A stretch of 64,000 nt of DNA from an uncultured Mailhella sp. (GCA_944324085.1 CALUUX010000043.1:1-64000), one strand, 5' to 3'; positions 23,023 through 33,703 are shown, counted from the first letter of the stretch. Translations and numbers: made by a program. The notes: generated by a model from the sequence alone, not told the origin.

Positions 23023-25119
23023 TCAAAAATCCCGCACGTCGAGGATAACGGCCTCGCTCCTCAGAGGATTGATCTTGCCGAGACGCACATGCAGTTCCTG
23101 CCCGGGAAACACCTTTTCGCCGAACAGCGAACGTTTGCCGCGCAGGCCGAGCTGCACTTCCGGCAGACTCACGCTGACCCACATGTCGTTTTCCTCGGCC
23201 ACCTCGGCCTTCCAGCAGCACTCGTCGCCGTGCAGTCTGGCCTGCTGCTGAATGTAGAGATACTTCCAATAACGCGGACGGAAACGCTGCACCTGGCCGG
23301 CGGCCTCAAGACGGATGGAAAGACGCATGAGCATGTCGGAAAGTTCTTCCCGCGACCATCGGAGAGAACCGCGCTCAAGCACATGCAGGAGCTGGGCCTC
23401 GTTCACCAGATCGGTGAAGCGGCGGAGCGGCGACGTCACCGGACTGTAGGCGGAAAGCCCCATGCCCGCGTGCGGACGAGCGGAAACGTCCAGCGAGGCC
23501 GCCACCAGAATCCGCACCACGCGCGCGATGTCCGGCGCGCTTTTCCACACGCCGGCGTATTCCTTGGGCACGGCCACGTCCTGAGTGCGGAACAAGAGCG
23601 GCACGTCATGCTTCACGGCCCACTCCGCCAGGGCTGCGTTGGCCACCACCATAAGTTCGGCCACCAGAAGCTGCGCTCTCGGCGCGGCGGGCGTCCGCTT
23701 CAACTTTACCGTCACGTCCGCGCCCTCGCCTTCCAGTTCGAAGTCGACTTCCGGACGTTCAATGATGACGGCTCCGCTCTCCACGCGATAGGAAAGCCGT
23801 TTGTCTCCCATGGCCGCGGCAAGACGCAGTTGTTCCAGAAACGGCGTCGCGGCGTTGTCCGCGCCGTCGAGAGCGGCCTCGCAGTCGGGATAATTGAGAT
23901 TCTTCGCGATCCTCACGGTGGAGAAACGGAAGTTCCCCTCGCCCAGCGCGCCGTCGGGCGCAACGTGCGCGCCCACCACAAGCGCGGGCCTGGCTTCGCC
24001 TTCAAAAAGACTGAACGCGCCCTCGCCCAACGCCTCCGGCATCATGTGGCAGTTGCCTTCCGGCAGATAAATGCTGGTGGCGCGATGAAACACGGCCTTG
24101 CCCAGAGGACTGTCGAAATCCCAGAGCCACGCCGGACAGGCCAGCGCCACTTCCACGTCCCAGCCTCCGTCGGAAGCGGCCGAGATGCGAAAGGCGTCGT
24201 CGATGTCGCGCGTGGTCGCGCTGTCGATGCTGATGAAGGCCGTGTCTTCCGCCGGAGGCAGCGTCGAGCCGTCTTTCACAGCGTCGACAAGAGCCTTCGT
24301 TTCATCGGCGAAGGGTTCTTCCCAGGCCGTTCCCGCTTCATAGTCCGCGCGGTCGAGCCAGTAATTGTAATGTTCGGGCACAAGTCCCCACGTCATGGCC
24401 AGGAGCAGGGCAAGATGCGGATCGTCGGGCAAGCCCTTGGACACCTGCTTCCACAAAGCCTCATCCTCCACGGTCTCCGGATCTATCATGCGGGCGCGAA
24501 GCATGCGTTCCAGACGCTGACGCACCGGCTCTTCCGGCGCGCTGGACGGATCCGGCGCGGGATGACGTCCTATGCGGGCCTCCCACAGACGACGGAACCA
24601 GTCCGCTCCGCCGCAGACCATGGCTTCCCGCACGCGCGCGGCCTCCTCGGCCTGACGACGCGATTCCACCGTAGCCTCGTCATAAATCTCGAATTCCGGC
24701 GGCTGAAAGCGAAAATGCGTCTTGCACTGCAACAAGGCTCGGCCGCAGGCCGCCACGGCGTCGGCGTCGGGATTCGTATAGCCGAGCTCCGCGAACCATT
24801 CCGCCGGAGCCTTGTCCATTTCTCCCTGGGCCATTTCCCAGAGTTCCATGGGCGCGACTTCGGACGCGAGGCGTTCCCGGCGTTCCTTGTGCTTGTTCAG
24901 GAGCTCCACCACGGCGTCCTTGCTCTGCGTCGCAGGATAGGCCGGGCCGGCCCACGGAAGGATGCGCGACGGAGACAGCGTGGTTTCCCGGCGATTCGGC
25001 AGAAAAAGGCGCAGTTTGCCCTTCTGCTCCTCCATCACCCAGGCGATCTGGGGTTCGTTGCCCTGCATGAATTCCACGACGCATCCCGCGGCGGGGTTCT
25101 GCACAATATGCGATGCCAT
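23023..25119 (-). CDS. RNase II/R family exoribonuclease (RNB domain)
   Basis: Predicted 3'-5' exoribonuclease (698 aa). The RNB catalytic core starts near residue 265; FISIDSATTRDIDDAF carries the run of aspartates that bind Mg2+. GMGLSAYSPVTSPLRRFTDLVNEAQLL is the conserved C-terminal half of the RNB domain, and an S1-like RNA-binding segment closes the protein. The N-terminal 200 residues resemble the RNase-II-like proteins of Desulfovibrionaceae and cyanobacteria more than E. coli RNase R. The start at 25119 follows GGAAGGAAAC. Confidence 0.9.
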   Translation of the reverse strand: MASHIVQNPAAGCVVEFMQGNEPQIAWVMEEQKGKLRLFLPNRRETTLSPSRILPWAGPAYPATQSKDAVVELLNKHKERRERLASEVAPMELWEMAQGEMDKAPAEWFAELGYTNPDADAVAACGRALLQCKTHFRFQPPEFEIYDEATVESRRQAEEAARVREAMVCGGADWFRRLWEARIGRHPAPDPSSAPEEPVRQRLERMLRARMIDPETVEDEALWKQVSKGLPDDPHLALLLAMTWGLVPEHYNYWLDRADYEAGTAWEEPFADETKALVDAVKDGSTLPPAEDTAFISIDSATTRDIDDAFRISAASDGGWDVEVALACPAWLWDFDSPLGKAVFHRATSIYLPEGNCHMMPEALGEGAFSLFEGEARPALVVGAHVAPDGALGEGNFRFSTVRIAKNLNYPDCEAALDGADNAATPFLEQLRLAAAMGDKRLSYRVESGAVIIERPEVDFELEGEGADVTVKLKRTPAAPRAQLLVAELMVVANAALAEWAVKHDVPLLFRTQDVAVPKEYAGVWKSAPDIARVVRILVAASLDVSARPHAGMGLSAYSPVTSPLRRFTDLVNEAQLLHVLERGSLRWSREELSDMLMRLSIRLEAAGQVQRFRPRYWKYLYIQQQARLHGDECCWKAEVAEENDMWVSVSLPEVQLGLRGKRSLFGEKVFPGQELHVRLGKINPLRSEAVILDVRDF

Positions 25120-25375
25120 GTTTCCTTCCCGAAAAGGCAAAAACAGTGTAATCGGCCCCTGATTCCGAGAGATTCCGCCGCTCACGACGACGCGCGAACG
25201 ACGCGGGGAAGGCCGAAAAAAGCCGACCGGAACTTTTCCGGCTGCAAACTCGAAATCATGCCATGCGTCCGCCGCGGATAACGCAGGATCAGACTTTCCG
25301 GACGTCGCCGGAAGGCATGAGCAGACCATTCATGACGATGCCGGGAAAGCTCGCGCCGTCCCGGCATCGACGTCA

Positions 25376-26650
25376 TCAATGTCTGAAGGAACGCTGTCCC
25401 GTAAAGACCATGGCCACCTGCGGTTCATGTTCGTTGCAGGCCTGCACCACTTCCCAGTCGCGTATGGATCCGCCAGGCTGAGCGATGGCCGTCACGCCCT
25501 GCGCCATGACGACGTCCACGCCGTCGCGGAAGGGGAAGAAACCGTCGGAAACCACCACGGAGCCGATAAGCCCGCCCTTGCTTTCCCTGGTTTCGCGATT
25601 GATCTCTTCCAGCGTGGCCGCGGCTTCGGCGTCAGAAAGGGCCTTCTGCTGAAGTTCATACAGGGAAAGACCGGTGCGCTTGAAGGAAAGCACGTCGGCG
25701 TGCTTGGTGTAAGCCTTGTGAATGGCCAGTTCCGCGCAGCCCACGCGATCCTGTTCGCCGGTGCCGATGGCCACGGTGGCGCCGTTGCGGGCGAAGATGA
25801 CGGAATTGGACGTCACGCCGGCTTCCACGGCCCAGGCGAACAGCAGGTCTTCGGCTTCCTGTTCCGTGGGCTTGCGGGCCGTAAACACGGTGCCGTCTTT
25901 CTTGGTCCCCGTGGCGGGGATGAAATCATCCACGCTCTCGATGCGGTTCACAAAGGACTTCTGCATCACGATGCCGCCGTCGGTGAGGCTCTTGAAATCG
26001 AGCATGGGGACGCCGCGCAGCTCTTCCAGACGCGCGAGCCCGGGCAGTTCGAAGATGCGCAGGTTCTTGCGGCCCTTAAGCACGTCCACCACGCCTTCTT
26101 CAAAGGCGGGAGCGGCGACCACTTCAAAATACTGGGAGGCGATGAGCTCGGCGCACTTCATGTCCAGAGGACGGTTCACCACCACCGCGCCGCCGAACGC
26201 CGCGATGCGATCGCACCAGAAGGCGTTGTTCAACGCGTCGAACAACGTGTCGGCCCAGGCCGCGCCGCAGGGATTGTTGTGCTTGAGAATGGCGGCCGCG
26301 GGTTTTTTTGTAAGATACTGGAGGATGTTGCAGGCGTTGTCCACATCGGTAAGATTGGTCTTGCCCGGATGCTTGCCGGACTGCACCATCTGCTGCTCCG
26401 TCAGCGCAGACACGATGCCCTGATGAGGAGAACGCCACTTGAGATTCGCCACCTTGTTCTCGCCTTCCACGAATTCATAGAGGGCCGCGGGCTGATCGGG
26501 GTTTTCTCCGTAGCGCAGGCCGCGCACTTCACCGCCCATTTCCCAGGTGCGCTTATGGTAGGTAAGGACGCTGTCTCCCAGCGTGATGGTCATGGTATCG
26601 GGGAAACCGTCCGCCACAATGGTGCGGTACATATCTTTCAGCTCGCTCAT
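25376..26650 (-). CDS. purH: Stand-alone AICAR transformylase (PurH C-terminal domain only)
   Basis: Phosphoribosylaminoimidazolecarboxamide formyltransferase (424 aa), the penultimate step of purine synthesis. It covers only the transformylase part of PurH: GLRYGENPDQPAALYEF, AAAILKHNNPCGAA (the Lys-His catalytic pair), NRPLDMKCAELIASQYFEVV and the closing FPFRDGVDVVMAQGVTAIAQPGGSIRD. The IMP cyclohydrolase (MGS-like) half, some 190 residues in E. coli, is missing, so another protein must close the ring. GGCGGAG precedes the start at 26650. Confidence 0.93.
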   Translation of the reverse strand: MSELKDMYRTIVADGFPDTMTITLGDSVLTYHKRTWEMGGEVRGLRYGENPDQPAALYEFVEGENKVANLKWRSPHQGIVSALTEQQMVQSGKHPGKTNLTDVDNACNILQYLTKKPAAAILKHNNPCGAAWADTLFDALNNAFWCDRIAAFGGAVVVNRPLDMKCAELIASQYFEVVAAPAFEEGVVDVLKGRKNLRIFELPGLARLEELRGVPMLDFKSLTDGGIVMQKSFVNRIESVDDFIPATGTKKDGTVFTARKPTEQEAEDLLFAWAVEAGVTSNSVIFARNGATVAIGTGEQDRVGCAELAIHKAYTKHADVLSFKRTGLSLYELQQKALSDAEAAATLEEINRETRESKGGLIGSVVVSDGFFPFRDGVDVVMAQGVTAIAQPGGSIRDWEVVQACNEHEPQVAMVFTGQRSFRH

Positions 26651-26887
26651 GTCAACTCCGCCTCGGCGATAAATGGTTGGATATAGCGCCCGCGACCTGC
26701 TGCCGCGCGGCGCGGGAACAACGCCGCGCGCGACGTCCGTTCCCTGAGGAGTCTGTCTTTTTATCATAAAAATCGAGGTCGGGCAAATTGGCGTTTTGCA
26801 GGGGGGCGGCGGAAGCGACGCCAAATTTCATTTGCCCACGTCAGCATTGAAGGGTATAAGCCAACTAATTCACCCGTGAGGAAAATA

Positions 26888-27226
26888 ATGGAAAAAATGC
26901 TGCTTAAAATGGCCCGCCAGCTCAACGCCATGGATGAGGCGTCGCTCATGGCGCTGTGGAACAAATACATGCAACGAGTTCAGAATTTCGACGCCTCCCG
27001 GGAATGGGAAGAAGCGACCATCGCGCTTTCCCTGATCCAGGCCGTGCGCGGCAAGAATCAGTTGTTCAACACAAAATGGGAAGAGCGGGAAGCCCTTAAA
27101 AGTTTTCCCGAGGAACCCCGCCGCGACGATCTTCGCCCCTGGAGACGCATGCCCGACGAAAAAAAAGGGGAAAAAACCTCAGAAAAACCCAGGGCCAAGG
27201 TTCACCAGTTCCGCCCCCTCGCCTGA
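26888..27226 (+). CDS. Conserved-looking protein of unknown function
   Basis: A 112-residue protein that I do not recognise. It is soluble, without signal peptide or membrane segment. Residues 1-60 look helical (KMLLKMARQLNAMDEASL, WEEATIALSLIQAVRG), while the C-terminal half is rich in charged residues and Pro. The frame shows coding character and GAGGA stands before ATG at 26888, preferred to GTG at 26876. It diverges from purH across a 237-base gap that should hold both promoters, and I see no operon partner. Confidence 0.7.
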   Translation: MEKMLLKMARQLNAMDEASLMALWNKYMQRVQNFDASREWEEATIALSLIQAVRGKNQLFNTKWEEREALKSFPEEPRRDDLRPWRRMPDEKKGEKTSEKPRAKVHQFRPLA

Positions 27227-27381
27227 CGTCGCGCCCGTCGTCGTCCGCTTTCCGGCGACGCTCATGCTCTTCCCGGTCACGGCGCGGCAAAGCGGAGATC
27301 ATTCCGCGTCGCCGCGTTTTCCCGTACGACGCCATCGGCGGTCAACGTCGCGTCGTTTCCTTCCGCTGGCCTCCCCGCGCC

Positions 27382-28329
27382 TCAGAGCGTCTGGCAGTGC
27401 GGACACCAAACCGTGCTTCGTCCGGCCACGCGTCCGGAGCGCAGTTTCGTTCCGCAGACGACGCACGGTTCTCCCGCTCTGCCGTACACGCGAAAACGAT
27501 TCTGAAACGCGCCCACGTCGCCCCGCGCCGTGCGATAATCCCTGATGGAACTGCCGCACTCGCGTATGGATTCGAGCAGCACTTCCGCCAGAGCATGATG
27601 AAGGCGACAAAGTCGATCTGCCGAAAGACTCTTTCCCGGCGCATCGGGGCGTATGCCAGCCCTGAACAGGCTTTCATCGGCGTAAATGTTGCCCACGCCC
27701 GCCACTACGGACTGATCGAGCAAAAGAGCCTTTACGGCCCGGCCCGACGAAAATCGCGCCGCAAACTCCCCCTCGGAGACTTCCAGAGGCTCCGGCCCGA
27801 GTTCCCGCCAAAAATTCCAGCTCTCCATTTCCCGCGTTGAGAGAGCCCTCACCTGCCCGAACTTGCGCGTGTCGTCAAAAAACAGCAGCCTGCCGTCATC
27901 CAGAGTAAAAACGACCCTCGTATGCTTTTCCGGTTTCGCGCCCGCCGGATAAACAAAAAGTCTGCCCGTCATGCGCAGGTGAAACGCCAGCGCCGTCACT
28001 TCGCACGGCGTTTCTCCGCAAAGCGAGGGACGCCCCCGCTCCACGCCGCGAACGGAATAAAAAAGCGGCCAGAGGGAGGCGGCTGTCGGCGCGGGAATCT
28101 CCTCATCAGGCGCAGAACGGGGGGACGATTCGCGGGACAAATACAGCAAAAGCAGCTTGCCCCGTCTGCCCGTTCCCACGACGGAAAGACGCCGATCGGC
28201 CACCGCTTCCGCCGCCGTCGCCCCCTGCCAGGAACCGGCGTTGAACACATCCACGCCCACAATCCGCCTTCCGCATACCTGCGGCGCCAGCGTGCGAGCC
28301 ACGGTTTCCACTTCAGGAAGTTCCGGCAT
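27382..28329 (-). CDS. mutM: Formamidopyrimidine-DNA glycosylase MutM/Fpg
   Basis: Base-excision repair glycosylase and AP lyase for 8-oxoguanine (315 aa). The catalytic N-terminus MPELPEVETV (Pro1 after Met removal, Glu2), FHLRMTGRLF, the helix-two-turn-helix around GVGNIYADESLFRAGI and the C-terminal zinc finger (CVVCG with CPHC) are all present. An insertion of about 45 residues (66-111) between the first beta strands makes it longer than the usual 270 residues. The start follows GGAGGGGC. The alaS terminator lies just upstream, so it has its own promoter. Confidence 0.96.
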   Translation of the reverse strand: MPELPEVETVARTLAPQVCGRRIVGVDVFNAGSWQGATAAEAVADRRLSVVGTGRRGKLLLLYLSRESSPRSAPDEEIPAPTAASLWPLFYSVRGVERGRPSLCGETPCEVTALAFHLRMTGRLFVYPAGAKPEKHTRVVFTLDDGRLLFFDDTRKFGQVRALSTREMESWNFWRELGPEPLEVSEGEFAARFSSGRAVKALLLDQSVVAGVGNIYADESLFRAGIRPDAPGKSLSADRLCRLHHALAEVLLESIRECGSSIRDYRTARGDVGAFQNRFRVYGRAGEPCVVCGTKLRSGRVAGRSTVWCPHCQTL

Positions 28330-28435
28330 GACTGCCCCTCCGCGAAAAAACACCGCCGTCGGGCCTTGCAGCCACGCGTTTTCACGCCCAAACTCGCGGC
28401 CTTTCCCCGTCTCCGACGGACAAATGAGACAACAC

Positions 28436-28470
28436 AAAAAAAGGAAGGAGCACCTGACGGCACCCCTTCC
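28436..28470 (-). terminator. Terminator of alaS
   Basis: Twelve-pair stem with several G-U pairs (28470-28459 with 28454-28443), loop GTCA, followed by seven T on the minus strand. It follows the alaS stop at 28482. Confidence 0.85.
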
Positions 28471-28481
28471 TCAAACGCCTT

Positions 28482-31136
28482 TTAGCCGGCAATCTTGGCC
28501 TTCAGAATCTTGAAGGCTTCATCTATGCCCTCAGGATTGCCGCCGCCGGCCTGAGCCTGATCGGGGCGACCGCCGCCGGATCCGCCGATGGCCGCGGCCA
28601 CGTCGCGGATGAGCGCGGGCGCGGTGAAGCGGTCATGCAGGTCCTTGGAAACATAGAGTATCATCTGCGCCTTGCCGTTATCTTCCGACACCAGGCAGGC
28701 CACGCCGGAAGGCATCTTGGAGCGCACGTCGTCCATCATTTCGCGCAACGCCTTCACGTTCATGGAACCGGCCTTCACCGCCAGCACCTTGACGCCGGCG
28801 ATCTCTTCCACGGCGGACATGACGTCGCCGCGGCTCGCGGCCTGAGCCTTGTCGAGTTCCTTGTGCAGCGTCTTGATTTCCTTCTGCATGGCTTCCACGC
28901 GGGAGGCGAAGTCAGAAGAGCGAACCTTGAGCAGCGAGCCAAGAGCGTTGAGCTCGGCGCGACGCTCGTTCATGACGTTGTAGGCGTTCCAGCCCGTGGC
29001 GGCCTCTATGCGGCGCACGCCGGCGGCCACGCCGCCTTCGGACAGAATGACGAAACTGCCGGCCTGACCGGTGCGGGAAAGATGCGTGCCGCCGCACAGC
29101 TCCATGGAACAGGGTTCGGCTCCCTCGGCGCCCATGCTGACCACGCGCACCTTGTCGCCGTACTTTTCATTGAAGAGGGCCATGGCCCCGGACTTCACGG
29201 CTTCGTCGTGCCCCATTTCGCGGGTGGTCACGGGATAGTCGGCCATGATCATGGCGTTCACCTCGCGTTCCACGGCGGCGATCTCCTCATCCGTCATGGC
29301 CGCGATGTGCGTAAAGTCGAAGCGCAGATGATCGGGCCCCACGGAAGAGCCGGCCTGATGCACGTGACTGCCGAGAACCTTGCGAAGCGCGGCCTGGAGC
29401 AGATGCGTGCAGGAATGGTTGCGGGCCGCGGCCACGCGGTCGCCTTCGGTGACTTCCATGGACACTTCCTGCTCGGCGCGCATGACGCCCTCGGCCACTT
29501 CTATCTGCTGCACGGTGAGCGTAGGCATGGGCTTCAGGGTATCGGTCACGCGGGCCTTGCCCTCTTCCGTGGTCATGAGACCGGTATCGCCGCTCTGACC
29601 GCCGGACGCGCCGTAGAAAGGCGTCTGAAGCGTCACCACGTAGCCTTTGGCGCCGGCTTCCAGCTTTTCCACGGGCAGGGCGTCCTCATCAAGGAGCGCC
29701 ACGATGCGGCTGTCGGCCTTCAGGGTGTCATAGCCCACGAATTCCGACTGCATGCCTTCTTCCCGCAGTCCGCGGAAACGCGCCGCGAGATCCTTTTCGC
29801 CGGATCCCTTCCACGCCGCGCGGGCGCGGGCGCGCTGCTCCTGCATTTTTTCGGCAAAGCCTTCTTCGTCCACGGTGAAGCCGCGCTTGTAGGCCACGTC
29901 GGACACGATATCCAGCGGGAACCCGTAGGTGTCGTTCAGACGGAAGGCCACTTCGCCGGGAATCACGGTCTTGCCTTCGGCGGCAAGGCGCTCCAGCTCG
30001 CTGTCGAGCATGGCGAGCCCCTTGTCGAGGGTCACGCGGAAGCGGTTTTCCTCTTCAAACACCACGCGGGAAAGAAATTCGGCGTGTTCGCGCAGTTCGG
30101 GGTAATCGTCGCCCATGACTTCCACGACCTTGCCCACGGTCTTGTAGAGGAAAGCCTCGTGCAGACCCATGAGCGTGCCGAAACGCAGGGCGCGACGGAT
30201 GAGACGGCGCAGAACGTAGCCTCGGCCTTCGTTGGAAGGCAGAATGCCGTCGGCGATCATGAAGGCGGCGGCGCGGCTGTGGTCGGCGATGACGCGAAGC
30301 GCGGTGTCCACGTCGTTGGTGTCGGGCGCGGAGAAGCTGTACTTCACGCCCGCGATGGAAGCCGCGTACTGAATGATATCCTGGAAGAGGTCGCAGTCGA
30401 AGTTGGAACGCTTGCCCTGGCACACGGCGGCGATGCGCTCCAGGCCCATGCCGGTATCAATGTTGGGATGTTCCAGCGGCACGCGCACGCCGGGTTCCTT
30501 CTGATCGTACTGCGTGAACACGAGGTTCCAGATTTCAAGGAAGCGGTCGCAGTCGCACTTGCCTATGCCGCAATTCGGGCCGCAGGCCATGTCCTCGCCC
30601 TGGTCGATGTAGATTTCCGAGCAGGGGCCGCAGGGGCCGGTGTCGCCCATGGTCCAGAAGTTGTCCTTCTCGCCCATGCGGGTGATGTGATCGGCGGGCA
30701 TGCCCGCGATTTCCTGCCAAAGATTATACGCCTCGTCGTCGTTTTCATAAACGGTGACGTACAGCTTTTCGGCGGGCAGGTGCAGCTCCTCGGTCACGAA
30801 CTTCCACGCAAAGGTGATGGCTTCGCGTTTGAAGTAATAGGCAAAGGAGAAGTTGCCCAGCATTTCGAAGAACGTATGATGACGCGCGGTGCGGCCCACG
30901 TTTTCCAGGTCGTTGTGCTTGCCGGAAACGCGCAGGCACTTCTGCGACGTGGCCGCGCAGCGGTACGAACGCCGTTCCTGGCCGAGATAGAGCTTTTTGA
31001 ACTGCACCATGCCAGCGTTGGTGAAGAGCAGCGTGGGGTCGTCCTTGGGCACCAGCGACGAGGACGGCACGATGGCATGACCGTTCTTTTCGAAAAATTC
31101 CAAAAACTTGTGACGTATTTCCTTGGCAGTGAGCAT
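28482..31136 (-). CDS. alaS: Alanyl-tRNA synthetase
   Basis: Class II alanyl-tRNA synthetase (884 aa, normal length). The aminoacylation core begins with the start at [15 protein letters not shown], and [22 protein letters not shown] is motif 1/2 context in short form. The editing domain shows [12 protein letters not shown] (HxxxH) and [11 protein letters not shown], the Cys and His zinc ligands. The C-terminal C-Ala domain ends in [22 protein letters not shown] precedes ATG 31136. It lies downstream of recA on the same strand, an order common in this bacterial group. Confidence 0.98.
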   Translation of the reverse strand: MLTAKEIRHKFLEFFEKNGHAIVPSSSLVPKDDPTLLFTNAGMVQFKKLYLGQERRSYRCAATSQKCLRVSGKHNDLENVGRTARHHTFFEMLGNFSFAYYFKREAITFAWKFVTEELHLPAEKLYVTVYENDDEAYNLWQEIAGMPADHITRMGEKDNFWTMGDTGPCGPCSEIYIDQGEDMACGPNCGIGKCDCDRFLEIWNLVFTQYDQKEPGVRVPLEHPNIDTGMGLERIAAVCQGKRSNFDCDLFQDIIQYAASIAGVKYSFSAPDTNDVDTALRVIADHSRAAAFMIADGILPSNEGRGYVLRRLIRRALRFGTLMGLHEAFLYKTVGKVVEVMGDDYPELREHAEFLSRVVFEEENRFRVTLDKGLAMLDSELERLAAEGKTVIPGEVAFRLNDTYGFPLDIVSDVAYKRGFTVDEEGFAEKMQEQRARARAAWKGSGEKDLAARFRGLREEGMQSEFVGYDTLKADSRIVALLDEDALPVEKLEAGAKGYVVTLQTPFYGASGGQSGDTGLMTTEEGKARVTDTLKPMPTLTVQQIEVAEGVMRAEQEVSMEVTEGDRVAAARNHSCTHLLQAALRKVLGSHVHQAGSSVGPDHLRFDFTHIAAMTDEEIAAVEREVNAMIMADYPVTTREMGHDEAVKSGAMALFNEKYGDKVRVVSMGAEGAEPCSMELCGGTHLSRTGQAGSFVILSEGGVAAGVRRIEAATGWNAYNVMNERRAELNALGSLLKVRSSDFASRVEAMQKEIKTLHKELDKAQAASRGDVMSAVEEIAGVKVLAVKAGSMNVKALREMMDDVRSKMPSGVACLVSEDNGKAQMILYVSKDLHDRFTAPALIRDVAAAIGGSGGGRPDQAQAGGGNPEGIDEAFKILKAKIAG

Positions 31137-31305
31137 ATTCTCTCCCGATGAGGCCTTAGCGCGGCCTCTCATGAGGACGGGGGAAGAAACACTCTTCCCC
31201 CGGTCTTAATCCGTTCAGAGGCGGCAACACTGAGCCGCCGCGTCATCGCTTCAGGGAACGGCAAGGTCGGCCGAAGGCGACCCTGCGGCGCGTTCCCTCC
31301 CGCAA
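31137..31305 (-). other. recA-alaS intergenic region with several hairpins
   Basis: Stems seen: 31150-31155 with 31163-31168 close to the alaS ribosome site; a ten-pair perfect stem 31178-31187 with 31193-31202; and a nested structure around 31252-31295. None has a T tract, so recA and alaS may be one transcript with processing or leader structures. Confidence 0.45.
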
Positions 31306-32391
31306 TCAATAGCTTTCGTCGTAGCTGTCTTCGTCGCCGGGAACTTCGGCCGAAGGCGCGGAGGCGGACATATCCGCCCCGATGCCCAGATGTTCCTTGA
31401 CCTTGGCTTCTATTTCATCGCGAAGGGCTATGTTCTCATTGAGCATGTCGCGCACTCTTTCACGGCCCTGCCCCAGCTTTTCGTCGCCGTAGGCGTACCA
31501 CGCGCCGCTCTTGTCCACAATGCCCGCATCCACGGCCATGTCGAGAATTTCGCCCGCGCGGGAAATGCCCGTGCCCCAGATGATGTCGAACTTGGCTTCG
31601 CGGAAAGGCGGCGCCATTTTGTTCTTCACCACCTTGACGCGGGTGAGAGAACCGTAGGCTTCGTCCCTGTCCTTGAGGGTCTGCACGCGGCGAATGTCCA
31701 TGCGCACGGAACTGTAAAACTTGAGCGCGTTGCCGCCGGTGGTGGTTTCAGGGCTGCCGTAGCCCATCTGACCTATCTTCATGCGGATCTGGTTGATGAA
31801 GATCACGCAGGTGCGGGACTTGTGAATGGTGCCCGTGAGCTTTCTCATGGCGTGCGACATGAGGCGCGCCTGACTGCCTACCTGCGTTTCGCCCATGGCG
31901 CCGTCGAGTTCCGCCTGGGGAATGAGGGCGGCCACGGAGTCGATGACCACGATGTCCACCGCGCCGGACCGAACCAGCATGTCGGCGATGTCGAGGGCCT
32001 GCTCGCCGTGATCGGGCTGAGAAATGAGCAGCTCGTCCGTCTTCACGCCGAGTCTGGCCGCGTAGGAAACGTCAAGAGCGTGTTCGGCGTCGATGAAGGC
32101 GGCCACGCCTCCCAGCTTCTGACATTCCGCGATGATATGCAGCGTGAGCGTTGTCTTGCCCGAAGATTCGGGGCCGTAGATTTCGGTCACGCGGCCGCGC
32201 GGCACGCCGCCGATGCCCAGCGCCAGATCGAGGCCGAGGGAACCGGTGGGAATGACCGGCACATGCACATGCGCCCCGTCGGACAGCTTCATGACGGCTC
32301 CCTGACCATATTTTCTTTCAATGGTGCTGAGGGCGGTCTTGAGCGCTTCGCGGCGGGCGTCTTCCGCGGAAACAAGAGGCTTCTTCGCCAT
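31306..32391 (-). CDS. recA: Recombinase RecA
   Basis: DNA strand-exchange ATPase (361 aa). The Walker A loop [10 protein letters not shown], the Walker B strand [15 protein letters not shown], loop L1/L2 regions ([16 protein letters not shown] and [22 protein letters not shown], partly quoted) and the C-terminal acidic tail EDSYDE are present. The start at MAKKPLVS follows AGGAG. No SOS box was recognised upstream; the divergent PP-loop gene begins 200 bases away. Confidence 0.99.
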   Translation of the reverse strand: MAKKPLVSAEDARREALKTALSTIERKYGQGAVMKLSDGAHVHVPVIPTGSLGLDLALGIGGVPRGRVTEIYGPESSGKTTLTLHIIAECQKLGGVAAFIDAEHALDVSYAARLGVKTDELLISQPDHGEQALDIADMLVRSGAVDIVVIDSVAALIPQAELDGAMGETQVGSQARLMSHAMRKLTGTIHKSRTCVIFINQIRMKIGQMGYGSPETTTGGNALKFYSSVRMDIRRVQTLKDRDEAYGSLTRVKVVKNKMAPPFREAKFDIIWGTGISRAGEILDMAVDAGIVDKSGAWYAYGDEKLGQGRERVRDMLNENIALRDEIEAKVKEHLGIGADMSASAPSAEVPGDEDSYDESY

Positions 32392-32590
32392 GGATGACAT
32401 CTCCTGAATTAGAGCGTGTTCCCGCACGGGCGCGTCGTTTCCGTTGCGCGCGCAAAGGCGCGTCGCGCCGTGGGGTCGTCGGCCTTTCCCTGAAAGGAAA
32501 ACGCCTCAAGCAACGAACCTTAGCAAAAGGGCGTCCGGGGGGCAAGAGAAACACTTGCCAGCGCGCCGCATACCATCTATCTAAAGAGGC

Positions 32591-33652
32591 ATGAAAAATT
32601 ATGACGGCATAGCACTCTTTTCCGGGGGACTGGACAGCATCCTCGCCGCCCGGCTGCTTATGGAACAGGGCAGGACCATCAAGTGCCTGCACTTCTACTC
32701 GCCCTTTTTCGGCCATCCCGGCCGCGTGGAGCACTGGCAGGAGGTCTACGGACTCGACATCACTCCCGTGGACGCCAGCGAGCCCTTTGTGGACATGCTG
32801 CGGCGCGGCCCGGAACACGGCTTCGGCAGCGCCATGAACCCCTGCGTGGACTGCAAAATTCTTATGATGCGTCTCGCCAAAGAACGCATGGAAGAATACG
32901 GCGCGAAATTTCTTGTTTCCGGCGAAGTGTTGGGACAGCGGCCCATGTCGCAGCGTCGAGACACGCTCAACGTCATCCGGCGCGACGCCGAGGTGCGCGA
33001 CATTCTGGTCCGGCCGCTTTCCGCCAGGCTGCTCGATCCCACGGCGGCCGAAGAATCCGGACTCATCGACCGTTCCCGCCTGCTGAGCTTCAACGGCCGC
33101 GGCCGCAAGGAACAGCTGGCCCTGGCCGAACGTTTCGGCATCGCCGAAATTCCCACGCCCGGCGGAGGTTGCAAACTCACGGAAAAGGAAAACACCCGTC
33201 GATTCTGGCCCGTTCTCTCCCGGCTCTCCACCCCCGACGTGAACGACTTTCTGCTGGCCGACGTGGGCCGTCAGTTCTGGCATGAAGACCGCTGGCTCAC
33301 CATTGGACGGCACAAGTTCGACAACGAAGCCTACGCGGGACTCCTGCGGGAAGGAGATCTGCGCTTCAAGGTGGCCGGTTTTCCCGGTCCCCTCGCCGTG
33401 GGACGCAGCCCCCGCGCCTGGGACGAAAACGCCGTGCGGGAAGCCGCCGCGCTCGTCGCCTCCTATTCGCCCCGCGCCTGCAAAGCCAGCGACGAAGGCC
33501 AGCGCATCAGCGTGCGCGTGACCGCCCACGGCCAGACCGACATGGTGGAAGTGATCCCGAACCGGGAAACCGCTTTCCACGAACCCACATGGGAAACCGC
33601 GCGCGACGAACTGCACGCCCTGCGCAAGCCGGGGAAACACGGCGGAGACTGA
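32591..33652 (+). CDS. PP-loop ATP pyrophosphatase, tRNA-thiolation-like
   Basis: N-type ATP pyrophosphatase-like protein (353 aa), related to MnmA/ThiI tRNA sulfurtransferases. The PP-loop SGGLDS is at residues 11-16; NPCVDCK (about 84-90) and GGGCKLTEKE (about 194-203) hold cysteines that could carry sulfur or bind a metal. The C-terminal 150 residues are not MnmA-like in an obvious way. ATG 32591 follows AGAGG. It diverges from recA and is followed by ilvA. Adenylation and sulfur transfer to RNA is the most likely chemistry, but the target is unknown. Confidence 0.72.
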   Translation: MKNYDGIALFSGGLDSILAARLLMEQGRTIKCLHFYSPFFGHPGRVEHWQEVYGLDITPVDASEPFVDMLRRGPEHGFGSAMNPCVDCKILMMRLAKERMEEYGAKFLVSGEVLGQRPMSQRRDTLNVIRRDAEVRDILVRPLSARLLDPTAAEESGLIDRSRLLSFNGRGRKEQLALAERFGIAEIPTPGGGCKLTEKENTRRFWPVLSRLSTPDVNDFLLADVGRQFWHEDRWLTIGRHKFDNEAYAGLLREGDLRFKVAGFPGPLAVGRSPRAWDENAVREAAALVASYSPRACKASDEGQRISVRVTAHGQTDMVEVIPNRETAFHEPTWETARDELHALRKPGKHGGD

Positions 33653-33703
33653 AGCCGGACGCCCAAAACACACACGCCGCAAGACGTGCCCAGGAGAACA
33701 CCG

